DNA of 64,000 nt from Agrobacterium vitis (lineage in GTDB: Bacteria; Pseudomonadota; Alphaproteobacteria; Rhizobiales; Rhizobiaceae), in assembly GCF_014926405.1 (NCBI RefSeq), contig NZ_JACXXJ020000003.1:913001-977000 (forward strand). The letters run 5' to 3'. The notes under the pieces are model-generated. The model saw nothing but the letters and a program-made list of their open reading frames with translations. It ran no database searches and was not told the DNA's origin. Shown here piece by piece: positions 27,777-36,187 of this stretch (position 1 is the first letter of the stretch; the number at the start of each line of letters is the position of its first letter). The translations under genes and the position numbers were made by a program.

Positions 27777-28526
27777 TTACCCACCAATCATCAGCTTGAC
27801 GATTTCGTCGTGGTTGGTATCGGCAATATTGCGCGTTCCCGCGACAATACCCCGTCTCAGGACAACGATACGGTCCGATACCGCGAATATGTCCTGGAGG
27901 TTATGGGAGATGAAAATAACGCCCCTGCCCTGGGCTTTCAGCGATTTGATCAGCGCAACAACTTTACGCTGCTCCGGCACGCCCAGCGCCGCTGTCGGTT
28001 CGTCCATGATCAGGATCTTGGCATTCCAGTAAACGGCCCGACCGATTGCCACCGCCTGGCGCTGTCCGCCTGAAAAGTTGCTGACCGGTGCATCCAATCG
28101 CTTCACATGAAAGTCGAGAAGCGCCATGGTATCGGCTGCGGCCTTGGCCATCGCCTTCCGATCGAGGACGGGAAGAAAGCCGAAAGCGCGTTTCATTGGC
28201 TCACGGCCAAGAAAAATATTTGCGCCAATCGAAAGATTATCGGCAAGCGCCAGGTCCTGATAGATCGTCTCGATCCCTTTTTCACGCGCATCCTGGGGCG
28301 AGGAAAAAGCAACCGGGCAGCCATCGATCAGAATTTCACCCGATGTCGGCGAATAGACACCCGAGATCGCCTTGATCATGGTGGTTTTTCCAGCACCATT
28401 GTCGCCTGCCAAGGCAACGACCTCACCGGCACCGACCGTCAGCGAGCAATTATCAAGGGCTTTCACCGCGCCGAAATACCGGGAAAAATTGCGGACTTCG
28501 AGAAGGGGTGCGACATTACTCAGCAT
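27777..28526 (-). CDS. Sugar ABC importer ATPase, single domain (FrcA-like)
   Basis: 249 residues, one nucleotide-binding domain: Walker A GDNGAGKT near 38, signature FSGGQRQAVAIGRAV near 143 and Walker B LIMDEPTAALGV. RbsA-type ATPases usually have two such domains in about 500 residues; the short form is that of FrcA, the fructose-importer ATPase of rhizobia. The ATG at 28526 has GGAG six bases upstream and overlaps the permease stop by 11 bases. It powers the importer made by the two genes before it. Confidence 0.9.
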   Translation of the reverse strand: MLSNVAPLLEVRNFSRYFGAVKALDNCSLTVGAGEVVALAGDNGAGKTTMIKAISGVYSPTSGEILIDGCPVAFSSPQDAREKGIETIYQDLALADNLSIGANIFLGREPMKRAFGFLPVLDRKAMAKAAADTMALLDFHVKRLDAPVSNFSGGQRQAVAIGRAVYWNAKILIMDEPTAALGVPEQRKVVALIKSLKAQGRGVIFISHNLQDIFAVSDRIVVLRRGIVAGTRNIADTNHDEIVKLMIGG

Positions 28527-29589
28527 GTTTGACTCCACTGAAGCGGCGTTGCGCCTGGTCGATAAGAACGGAGATGATGATAACGACGCCAACGGCAATG
28601 AACTGCCAGAATGGCTCAACATTCATGAAAACCAGGCCGTACTGGATGACCGCAATGACCAGGGCTCCCGCCACCGTTCCGATGATTGTTCCCGAGCCTC
28701 CAAACAGGCTGGCGCCGCCAATTACGACGGCAGCCACGCTGTCGAGAAGCAAGGGTTCTCCGGCCTGGGCAGCGCCCGCCGTGAAGCGCGCCGCATATAA
28801 CGCGCCGCCAAGGCCTGCACAGACCGAAGACAGGATATAAAGTCGCAAAATATGGCCTTTGATATCGATACCTGCCCGGCGTGATGCCTGGGCATTGGCG
28901 CCAATCGCGTAATTATGCTGGCCAAAGCGTGTCTGGCTGAGAATGTAATGCATCAACAGCACGAAAACGGCGGTTACCAGAACGAGATACGGTATGCCCT
29001 CTATCCGTCCATTTCCCAACATCGCGAAGTAGGAGTTCTTGACAGGTACCGTTGTTCCTCCGGCCAGAAGGAAAGCCGCGCCTCTGGCAACACCGAACAT
29101 GCCAAGTGTGCCGATAAAAGGGGGCACGTTGAGCCTGGAAATCAGCAACCCGTTGATGATGCCTGGAATTGTCGCGGCGAGGATGGCGACGAGGATGCCG
29201 CACACCATCGCAGCCGGCAAAGGCATGAAGACCCCGAAATAATTGGTGGCGTGGGCAGCGACGACCGCCGCAAGCCCCATGATGAAACCCGCAGAAAGAT
29301 CGATGCCGCCAGAGATGATGACGAAGGTCTGGCCGATTGCCAAAAGAAGAGGCGCAACGGCAAAGACCGCGACAGATTGCCAATTGAAGGGTGAACCAAC
29401 GAACGTCCCTCCAAAATCTGTCTGCGCCCAAATCTCGAAGATCACAATAAGTGCAGCCAGAAAGACCCACGCCCGCAACTGAGCGATACGCTGCACGATC
29501 GTCTTTGTGACGTCGGCATGGTCTGCCTGAGGTGCGACGGCGTGGGTGTTCTCGGGCGCCATGGTCTGGTTTTCCAGCATGAATTCCAT
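28516..29589 (-). CDS. Sugar ABC importer permease (RbsC/FrcC type)
   Basis: 357 residues with about ten membrane helices after a hydrophilic N-terminal 30 residues. The segments GGIDLSAGFIMGLAAVV and SRRAGIDIKGHILRLYILSS are family hallmarks (coupling helix near 245). The protein sits in the inner membrane with the FrcA-like ATPase. Second and third in-frame ATGs exist (29580 has the better ribosome site). A small hairpin (TCAGCT-TG-AGCTGA, 29647-29660) separates it from the binding-protein gene. Confidence 0.9.
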   Translation of the reverse strand: MEFMLENQTMAPENTHAVAPQADHADVTKTIVQRIAQLRAWVFLAALIVIFEIWAQTDFGGTFVGSPFNWQSVAVFAVAPLLLAIGQTFVIISGGIDLSAGFIMGLAAVVAAHATNYFGVFMPLPAAMVCGILVAILAATIPGIINGLLISRLNVPPFIGTLGMFGVARGAAFLLAGGTTVPVKNSYFAMLGNGRIEGIPYLVLVTAVFVLLMHYILSQTRFGQHNYAIGANAQASRRAGIDIKGHILRLYILSSVCAGLGGALYAARFTAGAAQAGEPLLLDSVAAVVIGGASLFGGSGTIIGTVAGALVIAVIQYGLVFMNVEPFWQFIAVGVVIIISVLIDQAQRRFSGVKHAE

Positions 29590-29683
29590 CCTGAGTTCTG
29601 GTCAACTGTCAATGAAGGGACTTGAAAGCCTTATCCTGGCGTCCAATCAGCTTGAGCTGACGTTTTAACGAGGCCGTGGAGGT

Positions 29684-30673
29684 CTATTCAGCGTAGATGA
29701 ACCGAGCGACGGCTGGATCAGTCACGTTGCTCTTGTTAATGACAGTAAAGCCAGTCCCAATCTTGGTTGGGATGGACTGCCCGGTCAGGTGAGCATAGGC
29801 GGAGATCACCCCGTAATAGCCGATTTCCGCAGGATGCTGGGCGATTGCAAAATCGATAAGGCCGGATTTCAGATTATCCACCACTGACCCTGGCGCATCG
29901 AAAGCCACAACCTTGATTGTACCGGATTGGCCAGCCTGCTGGACACCGTTCGCCGATCCAAGCCCGGAAAACAGATTGGCACCAAATACACCGGCCAAAT
30001 CTGGATTGCGGGCGTAGACCGCCTGGAGCTGAGATGCGGCCTTGTTAGCGTCATTGTCATTGAACTGCGTTTCGAGAACCGTGATGCCGGGATGTTTGGC
30101 CATCTCGGATTTGAACCCTTGCTCTCGCTGGTCCGTTGTCGAAACTCCTGGCTTAACGTTGGAGACATAGACCTTGCCTTTGTCACCAATGGCCAACGCC
30201 AGAGAGCGCGCTGCAATTTCGCCGCCCAGAACATTGTCCGATGCGATATAGGACAACGGAAAGTCCCCGTCCCCTGCGCCTGTTTGATAGTCACCAGTCC
30301 CGATGAATGTATCGACCGTGATCAGCGGAATGCCCGCATCCGCAGCCTTTTTCAACGGCTGCACCAACTGTGTGGTATCGGTGGGTGCGATGAGAATGGC
30401 ATCCGGCTTTTTCGCAATGACCGCATCAAGAACCGGAACCTGTGTAACAGGGTTGAAATCTGGAGCGCCTTGAAAAATAATCTGTGCGCCGATGGCAGCG
30501 GCCGCGGCTTCTGCGCCCTTATGCATCGTGATATAAAATGCATCGGTGGTCAGACCTGGAATCAGCGCAATTCTGAATTTTTTATTTTCGGCCTGAGCAC
30601 GCGTAACCGTCAAAACAGCCGGTGCGGACAAGGCAATCGCGGTCGCAGATTGAAGAAAACGCCGACGTTCCAT
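29684..30673 (-). CDS. Sugar ABC importer periplasmic binding protein (RbsB/FrcB type)
   Basis: 329 residues with a probable Tat signal: MERRRFLQSATAIALSAPAVL contains R-R-x-F-L. The mature part has the RbsB-like pattern KFRIALIPGLTTDAFY at its start, and conserved DAILIAPTD, NKAASQLQAVYARNPDLAGVFG and VVAFDAPGSV. It binds a pentose, hexose or polyol in the periplasm. GGGAGGAG precedes the ATG at 30673. A dyad (30709-30730) lies 36 bases upstream of the start and may give the gene its own regulated promoter downstream of sorC. Confidence 0.9.
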   Translation of the reverse strand: MERRRFLQSATAIALSAPAVLTVTRAQAENKKFRIALIPGLTTDAFYITMHKGAEAAAAAIGAQIIFQGAPDFNPVTQVPVLDAVIAKKPDAILIAPTDTTQLVQPLKKAADAGIPLITVDTFIGTGDYQTGAGDGDFPLSYIASDNVLGGEIAARSLALAIGDKGKVYVSNVKPGVSTTDQREQGFKSEMAKHPGITVLETQFNDNDANKAASQLQAVYARNPDLAGVFGANLFSGLGSANGVQQAGQSGTIKVVAFDAPGSVVDNLKSGLIDFAIAQHPAEIGYYGVISAYAHLTGQSIPTKIGTGFTVINKSNVTDPAVARFIYAE

Positions 30674-30708
30674 GTTTCTCTCCTCCCAAATCGAAACAGT
30701 CATCTCCC

Positions 30709-30730
30709 GTGAATTAAGCATTCAATTCAC
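30709..30730. promoter_or_regulatory. Candidate SorC operator before the sugar-binding protein gene
   Basis: GTGAATT (30709-30715) and AATTCAC (30724-30730) form a perfect inverted repeat with an 8-base spacer, in the 110-base gap between the SorC gene and the binding-protein gene. The position fits an operator, and SorC is the nearest regulator. Confidence 0.45.
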
Positions 30731-30784
30731 GACAGCATCATCACGCCGTTTTCAGTCTGCCGTCAAGAAATTTTTTTCAGAAAC

Positions 30785-31732
30785 TTATTTCTTTTTCGCT
30801 TTCGTTTGTTTCTCCGCCCCCTGGGAAGGCGCATCTTGCTGGAGAAGATTGAGAATTGCGATGCAGGTATTGGCGTCGGTGACCAGGGAATTGATCATTC
30901 CGGAACGGACGGCGCCGATGATTCCAGCCGCTTTTTCAACGGTCGCGGCCACACCGATAGACAGTTTGGCCTTGCAAAGCTGCTGGCTGGATGCCGCAAT
31001 CATTCGCTCTTCCCCATCCCAGGACAAAAGCTTGCCGTTGATATCGACATAGTGCCTGATGACGTCACCAACCGCGCCTCCAATGGCGCGCTCATTCACT
31101 GTTGCAGCACTCGCCTCAGGCGGATTGATGGCATGCGGCAGCCCTATGCCGACAATCGCGCAATCCAGGCGATCCCAAAGTTTCGTCGTTTCCTGCACAA
31201 ATGCATCGGCAAGAAAGGCATCCTTCAATTCGGCGGAGGAAAGATAAGGCGCATGCAGAAAATGGGCGCTGCCACCCAACTGATCGGCAGCCTGGCGGAC
31301 AAATTCGCTAATCTGGAAATGCGGCGCTGATTGCTGGAGACCACCGTTCAACGCAACGGCGATAATGCCAGGAATACGCGGCAAGCCAGCGGCAATAACC
31401 TCACGTATGGCACGACCCCAACCGATGCCGATGACCGACCCTGCGGCCAGGCCTTCTTCCTTGAGCAGATCGCCCAGCGGCTTTGCCAGCGCACCCAGAA
31501 CACCTGTCGATGGGGTATCGATCACCGCCGCCCTCTTCAGGGACAGCGCTTCGATCAGTTCCTGGGTCAGACCGGCGGGCGAGACAAGGTCAAGCACCTC
31601 GATCTTGACGATCCCAAGCACCCTTGCCCGTTGAAGCAAACGGGAGACGGTCGCGGTCGAGATTCCAAGCTTGCGCGCGATCTCAACCTGAGACATGTCC
31701 GCTTCGTAATGCAGCTTTGCGACCATATGCAA
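30785..31732 (-). CDS. SorC/LsrR-family sugar-binding transcription regulator
   Basis: About 315 residues. Helix-turn-helix SQVEIARKLGISTATVSRLLQRARVLGIV at about 14-42, then the SorC effector domain with GIGWGRAIREV near 110 and VGIGLPHAINP near 200. SorC proteins bind phosphorylated sugars and repress or activate catabolic operons. The gene lies between the importer genes (same strand) and the divergent aldolase-kinase pair, so it probably controls both. The listed start is a TTG; an ATG two codons later (31726) is as likely. No stronger upstream ATG is in frame. Confidence 0.88.
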   Translation of the reverse strand: MHMVAKLHYEADMSQVEIARKLGISTATVSRLLQRARVLGIVKIEVLDLVSPAGLTQELIEALSLKRAAVIDTPSTGVLGALAKPLGDLLKEEGLAAGSVIGIGWGRAIREVIAAGLPRIPGIIAVALNGGLQQSAPHFQISEFVRQAADQLGGSAHFLHAPYLSSAELKDAFLADAFVQETTKLWDRLDCAIVGIGLPHAINPPEASAATVNERAIGGAVGDVIRHYVDINGKLLSWDGEERMIAASSQQLCKAKLSIGVAATVEKAAGIIGAVRSGMINSLVTDANTCIAILNLLQQDAPSQGAEKQTKAKKK

Positions 31733-31864
31733 TGTCGCCCGGGACGCCGTATCCTGTGAAGTTTGCGGAAGCAGCTTGCAATTCCTTTCTGAAATGTGTT
31801 ACACGAAGCGGGAAGGCTACACTGAAACGGCTCCGGACTCAATGCAATACGGTGCCCTTCCCTG

Positions 31865-31915
31865 TGACTTCCCAGGCCCTATGACGTCCAAGGCCCTGCG
31901 ACTTTCAAGGCATCA
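31865..31915. repeat. Three tandem imperfect 17-base units before the aldolase gene
   Basis: Units start at 31865, 31882 and 31899, each of the form YGACTTYCMAGGCMYYR with two to five changes. They lie in the 269-base gap between sorC and the divergent aldolase gene. A 17-base period puts the copies on roughly alternating helix faces. They may be regulator sites or a simple duplication. Confidence 0.45.
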
Positions 31916-32001
31916 TCAAATCACCTGACGCAGGAGGGCTCGCGCATGGCTAAAGCTTTGCGCTGTCCGCTTTTGCCTGCAATTTCTTTCGGAGTGGACA
32001 C

Positions 32002-32916
32002 ATGACGGCAATGACAACGGCAGAAAGACGCGGATACCATCAAATTTGCAACGGTAGCGGATCCATGATGGTTATTGCATGCGACCAGCGCGGCGGCATG
32101 CGATCCATTCTTGCCGCGACACCCGAAGAACAGGCAAAGATCGGCAACGACATTCTTGGTGAAACCAAGGCCGATATCGCCCGCTATCTGGCCTCTCATG
32201 CCGGCTGCGTGCTCGTCGATCCGGTCTGTGCGGTGCCCGGGTTGATCGATAACGATATCCTTCCCAGGGATACGGCACTTCTAATCGGTATCGATGCCTC
32301 CGGATGGGACACGTCACCAGAAGGCTATCGCATTTCCAAGATGGTGGAAGGTGTCGATGCACGGCGCGTTCGCGCCCTTGGGGCCACCGGTGGCAAGATC
32401 ATGGTCTACCTGCGGATGGATACCCCGGCAGCCAATGTTGCAAACCTTGAAACCCTGAAGAGGACCATAGAGGATTTCGCCCGCGAGGACTTTCTTCTGG
32501 TCGTTGAATTCCTGACCTACCAGCTTGAAGGCGAAAGCCGTGAAGACTATCAGGCCAAGATTCCGCAGCTTATCGTCGAAGGCTCACGCGCCTGCCTGGA
32601 ACTGGGGTCCAAAGTTCTGAAAATTCCTTATCCCGGCTCTGAAAATGCCTGCGCCGAAGTCACGAAGGTTGCCGGTGAGGTCCCTTGGGCCGTTCTTTCG
32701 GCGGGTGTCGACCATGAAACCTTCCTTCTCCAGGTCGAGGCTGCCATGAAGAACGGGGCCTCCGGCGTCATCGCTGGCCGCTCCCTTTGGAAAGACTGCA
32801 TCGACCTCGATCGAAATATCTCGAAAGAGAAGCTTTCGACAATTGCCGTGTCCCGATTGCATGATATTCAAGACATTATCGGGCGCTATCGCAACAAGCA
32901 GAGAGTTGCGGCGTAA
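32002..32916 (+). CDS. LacD-like class I aldolase (tagatose-bisphosphate or related)
   Basis: 304 residues of the LacD/DeoC class I family. The Schiff-base lysine is probably K207 in GSKVLKIPYPGSE, aligning with the LacD and YihT lysine. Other family motifs are MVIACDQRGGMRS near 23, LLVVEFLTY near 165 and LSAGVDHETFLLQVEAAMKNGASGVIAGR near 232-260. LacD splits tagatose-1,6-bisphosphate to two triose phosphates; YihT splits sulfofructose phosphate. Which substrate this one uses is open, but both need a phosphorylated ketose. It is divergent from SorC and followed after 14 bases by a ROK/P-loop double kinase. A GGAGTGG ribosome site lies near the start. Confidence 0.86.
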   Translation: MTAMTTAERRGYHQICNGSGSMMVIACDQRGGMRSILAATPEEQAKIGNDILGETKADIARYLASHAGCVLVDPVCAVPGLIDNDILPRDTALLIGIDASGWDTSPEGYRISKMVEGVDARRVRALGATGGKIMVYLRMDTPAANVANLETLKRTIEDFAREDFLLVVEFLTYQLEGESREDYQAKIPQLIVEGSRACLELGSKVLKIPYPGSENACAEVTKVAGEVPWAVLSAGVDHETFLLQVEAAMKNGASGVIAGRSLWKDCIDLDRNISKEKLSTIAVSRLHDIQDIIGRYRNKQRVAA

Positions 32917-32930
32917 GATCGGCGGATGTC

Positions 32931-34367
32931 ATGTCTCTTCCATTGTTTTCTATCGGCATCGACGTCGGCGGAACCAACATGCGTGCGGCACAGATTTCGC
33001 CGAAAGGCGAAATCATCCGTAAGACGTCGGTTACAGGCAGCCGCGACCCCTCCAAGGCTGTCACTCTTATAAAGAGCCTGATCCACGAGATGGATGGGGA
33101 GCGCGCCACGGCGATTGGAATAGGAATACCCGGCCGTGTCGATGGCTGGACAGGAGAGATCATATCGGGTGGATTTCTGAATCTATCCGGCTGTGATCTC
33201 CAGTCTGAAATGTCAGCGACATCAGGTCGCCCGGTGACCGTTGCAAATGATTGCAGCATGGCCCTGATTGGCGAGGCCCGCGTGGGTGCTGCGCGGGGCA
33301 TGAACAGTTCTGTCATGCTGACCATCGGAACCGGGATTGGCGGCGCCGTCATGGAAAATGGCCGGATCGTCAATGGCAGACGATGCGCTGGCCAATTGGG
33401 CCATCTTGTCGTCAATCTCCATGGCCAGCCATGTCCATGCGGCCAACGCGGCTGCATTGAAACAGAATCCTCAGGAACCGCCTTGCAACGTCATCTCCGC
33501 GAGGCAGGCTATGCACCTGAAACACGATTTGAAGCCATCCTGGCTTTTGCGGAATCAGGAGATAAGGTTGCATTGCAGGTGATGACAGCATGGGCCGCGC
33601 CCCTGAAGTCAGCCATCAACACGCTCTCCGCCGCCTTCGACCCGGACGTGGTTCTGCTGGGTGGAGGCATGGGCAGGGCAGCGTTAGCCGCCCTCAATTT
33701 TCTGCCTCGTAGCGAGACCTGGTATGAAGCGGATATCAGGGGAGCGCGCCTCGATGACGATGCCGGTGTCATCGGGTGCGGGCTGGCGGCCTTCGATCTC
33801 CTCAACGCCGATCATCCTGGCAAACCTGCCCATGGCAAGAGACTGGTCATGGTAAACGGCGTACCCGCCTCCGGCAAAAGCGCGATCTCCCATAAAATCG
33901 CCGGTGAAACCGGCTGGCAGGTGTTGAGCCTGGATAAGATCAAAAACCCTTTTCTGGAATTGATTGACGATGTCGACCGCCCCTTCAATCGCCTCCTGGG
34001 ACGCGCGAGCTACAAGTCGATTTTCTCCATCATCCGCGATGCCGCTCCGGGAACCACCTTCATCGTCGATGCCTGGTTTGGATTTCAGCCAGCAGATGTT
34101 CTGAAAGAGCATATCGCGATGGCTGGCATCACGCAGATCGTTGAACTCTGGTGCCACGCCCCCGCAGAAACGATAGGCGAGCGCTATAGATCAAGGCTTG
34201 AAAACCGCCTTCCCGGACATCCCGGCGCATCCTATATCCCGGAACTTATCGAACTCGCGCAGCGTGCGGAACCCATCGGGCTTGCTCCGGTTCTGGATAT
34301 CGACACGACACAACCAAAGGACGCCAAAGCCATCCTGGATTGGATGGTGAAGGCCTTTGAAAACTAA
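32931..34367 (+). CDS. ROK-family sugar kinase fused to a second P-loop kinase domain
   Basis: 478 residues, two domains. Residues 1-295 are a complete ROK kinase: GIDVGGTNMRAA (ATP phosphate loop), NDCSMALIGE with the catalytic D107, GTGIGGA and the zinc motif GHLVVNLHGQPCPCGQRGC (H158, C168, C170, C175). Residues 304-478 are a separate small kinase-like domain: Walker A NGVPASGKS (309-317), FIVDAWFG and RYRSRLENR as a lid, similar to AAA_33/gluconate-kinase-type folds. Both domains keep the expected catalytic residues. With an adjacent bisphosphate-type aldolase, two phosphorylations by one protein are plausible. The second domain could also bind nucleotide only. Confidence 0.86.
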   Translation: MSLPLFSIGIDVGGTNMRAAQISPKGEIIRKTSVTGSRDPSKAVTLIKSLIHEMDGERATAIGIGIPGRVDGWTGEIISGGFLNLSGCDLQSEMSATSGRPVTVANDCSMALIGEARVGAARGMNSSVMLTIGTGIGGAVMENGRIVNGRRCAGQLGHLVVNLHGQPCPCGQRGCIETESSGTALQRHLREAGYAPETRFEAILAFAESGDKVALQVMTAWAAPLKSAINTLSAAFDPDVVLLGGGMGRAALAALNFLPRSETWYEADIRGARLDDDAGVIGCGLAAFDLLNADHPGKPAHGKRLVMVNGVPASGKSAISHKIAGETGWQVLSLDKIKNPFLELIDDVDRPFNRLLGRASYKSIFSIIRDAAPGTTFIVDAWFGFQPADVLKEHIAMAGITQIVELWCHAPAETIGERYRSRLENRLPGHPGASYIPELIELAQRAEPIGLAPVLDIDTTQPKDAKAILDWMVKAFEN

Positions 34368-34407
34368 GGACGTCAAAAGCCTCTGGCTTAAGCGCCTTAT
34401 AAACTCA

Positions 34408-34471
34408 TTTATTGATACAATAAAAATTATGAATTACCATTTTTATCATAAATCAATAATTCATATTGATT
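34408..34471. promoter_or_regulatory. AT-rich promoter region with two dyads before the aldehyde dehydrogenase
   Basis: TTTATTGATACAATAAA (34408-34424) is a perfect 7-base inverted repeat with a 3-base centre. AATCAAT (34451-34457) and ATTGATT (34465-34471) form a second one with a 7-base spacer. The block is far richer in A and T than its surroundings. It separates the kinase gene from the aldehyde dehydrogenase gene and implies a separate promoter and regulator for the latter. Confidence 0.5.
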
Positions 34472-34594
34472 GACTGAAGCTTTCGCCGTATTCTTCCCGC
34501 CGCAAAGAGATAGACCGCCTTCGTTTACCGCCATCCTATGCTGGCGGCATTGGCGTGGCGAAGGCGCGTAAAACCGGCAAGAGGAGGAGACGTC

Positions 34595-36070
34595 TTGCAA
34601 CAGAATATTGGTCAGTCCGCATTCCAACCACAGGCCTATGAAGGATTTTCCGGGCAGTATATTGCCGGTCGCTGGGTGGAAGGCACCGAGGGAAACACCG
34701 CCATCGATCGTAATCCTTACGATGATACGGTTGTGGCGGAAATATCCCAGGCAAGCCTTGACGACCTTAATCGTGCCTTCGGTGCAGCCAAGGCTGCCCA
34801 AACCGAATGGGCGCGGGTATTGCCGAGCGAGCGTGCAGCGGTGTTTCTGAGAGCGGTCTCGATTCTTGACGCCCGCAAGGAAGAAATCATTAGCTGGATT
34901 ATCCGTGAATCCGGCAGTACGCGCATCAAGGCTGGCATAGAATGGGGCGCGGTGCGCGCTGGCATGCTGGAAGCCTTCACCTTGCCCGCTGCCGCCCAGG
35001 GACATATCATTCCAGTCGACAAGCCAGGCAAGGAAGCCCGGGTCTACAAAAAGCCCGTCGGCGTCGTCGGCGTCATCAGCCCGTGGAATTTTCCGCTGCA
35101 TCTGTCGAACCGCTCTGTAGCGCCGGCGCTTGCGCTTGGAAACGCCGTCGTTTTGAAACCGTCGAACGACACGCCGGTCACGGGCGGCCTTCTGTTGGCC
35201 AAGATCTATGAGGAAGCTGGCCTGCCAGCAGGCTTGCTCAATGTCGTGGTCGGTAGCTCGAGCGTCATCGGCGACGCTTTCTCGCGTCATCCGGTTCCTC
35301 GCGTCCTCACCTTTACCGGCTCCACACCCGTCGGACGCCATATCGCCCAGGTGGCGGGTGAATCCTCCCTGCTCAAGCGTGTAGGCCTTGAGCTAGGCGG
35401 GAATGCACCGTTGGTGGTTCTCGATGATGCCGATCTGGAGAAGGCTGTTGGAGCGGCCCTGATCGGTCGCTTCATGCATCAAGGCCAAATCTGCATGAGC
35501 ACGAACCGCATCATCGTCGATGCCTCGATTTATGACAACTTCGTCGAGGCTTTTACTGCTGCGGTAAAGACAATCAAATTCGGAAACCCGAACGAGCCGG
35601 ATACCTTGATCGGCCCGCTTTGCAACGACAGCCAGCTGCGCAGCGTGACCGCAAGCATTGCGCGGGCGCGCGACAGCGGCTTCCGCGAATGCGTATCCGG
35701 CCCCATTGAGGGACGGGTGGTGGCACCGCATGTGTTTGCCGATGTGACCAACGATTCCGACTTCGCCCGCAATGAGATCTTTGGCCCGGTCGCACCGATC
35801 ATCCGCGCTCAAGATGAAGCACAGGCTTTGGCCTTCGCCAATGACACCGAATTTGGCCTTTCCAGCGCCGTCTTCACCCGTGACGAGGCCCGTGGATTGG
35901 CCTTTGCCCAGCAGATTGAAGCTGGAATGTCCCATATCAACGACATCACCATCCATGACTATCCGCATGTGATGTTTGGTGGAGAGAAAAACTCCGGTCT
36001 CGGACGCTTTAACGGCAAATGGGCCGTTGAGGAGTTCACCACGGATCATTTCATCTCGGTACAGCGATAA
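34595..36070 (+). CDS. NAD(P)-dependent aldehyde dehydrogenase
   Basis: 491 residues from a TTG at 34595. GAGGAGGAGA lies just upstream of it, much better than any ATG; the frame opens earlier at 34538 but that stretch has no ribosome site. Catalytic parts are present: the Asn in PWNFPLH, GSTPVGR, the general base Glu in LELGGNAP and the nucleophile Cys in GQICMS. The spacing and the VIDG-like C-terminus (HDYPHVMFGGEKNSGLGRFNGKW) resemble benzaldehyde, vanillin or lactaldehyde dehydrogenases. Substrate is not known. It follows the ROK/kinase gene by 227 bases with its own promoter region, so it may not belong to that pathway. Confidence 0.9.
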   Translation: MQQNIGQSAFQPQAYEGFSGQYIAGRWVEGTEGNTAIDRNPYDDTVVAEISQASLDDLNRAFGAAKAAQTEWARVLPSERAAVFLRAVSILDARKEEIISWIIRESGSTRIKAGIEWGAVRAGMLEAFTLPAAAQGHIIPVDKPGKEARVYKKPVGVVGVISPWNFPLHLSNRSVAPALALGNAVVLKPSNDTPVTGGLLLAKIYEEAGLPAGLLNVVVGSSSVIGDAFSRHPVPRVLTFTGSTPVGRHIAQVAGESSLLKRVGLELGGNAPLVVLDDADLEKAVGAALIGRFMHQGQICMSTNRIIVDASIYDNFVEAFTAAVKTIKFGNPNEPDTLIGPLCNDSQLRSVTASIARARDSGFRECVSGPIEGRVVAPHVFADVTNDSDFARNEIFGPVAPIIRAQDEAQALAFANDTEFGLSSAVFTRDEARGLAFAQQIEAGMSHINDITIHDYPHVMFGGEKNSGLGRFNGKWAVEEFTTDHFISVQR

Positions 36071-36080
36071 GACGATAATG

Positions 36081-36125
36081 AAAACCGCACCGCTGGAGAC
36101 AGCGGTGCGGTTTTCGGATTTTAAA
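36081..36125. terminator. Strong terminator between aldehyde dehydrogenase and phosphodiesterase genes
   Basis: AAAACCGCACCGCT (36081-36094) pairs perfectly with AGCGGTGCGGTTTT (36101-36114) across a 6-base loop and is followed by CGGATTTTAAA. The A-run on the left and T-run on the right let it work for both convergent genes. Confidence 0.92.
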
Positions 36126-36187
36126 AAATGCGAGCAGAGAAAAACGACTACCCGCGATTTATCCTGAAATGATTGGCAGGAATTAGA

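Noticed and set aside
34427..35341. 304-codon minus-strand frame
   Set aside because: Antisense to the aldehyde dehydrogenase and its promoter; no recognisable motif.
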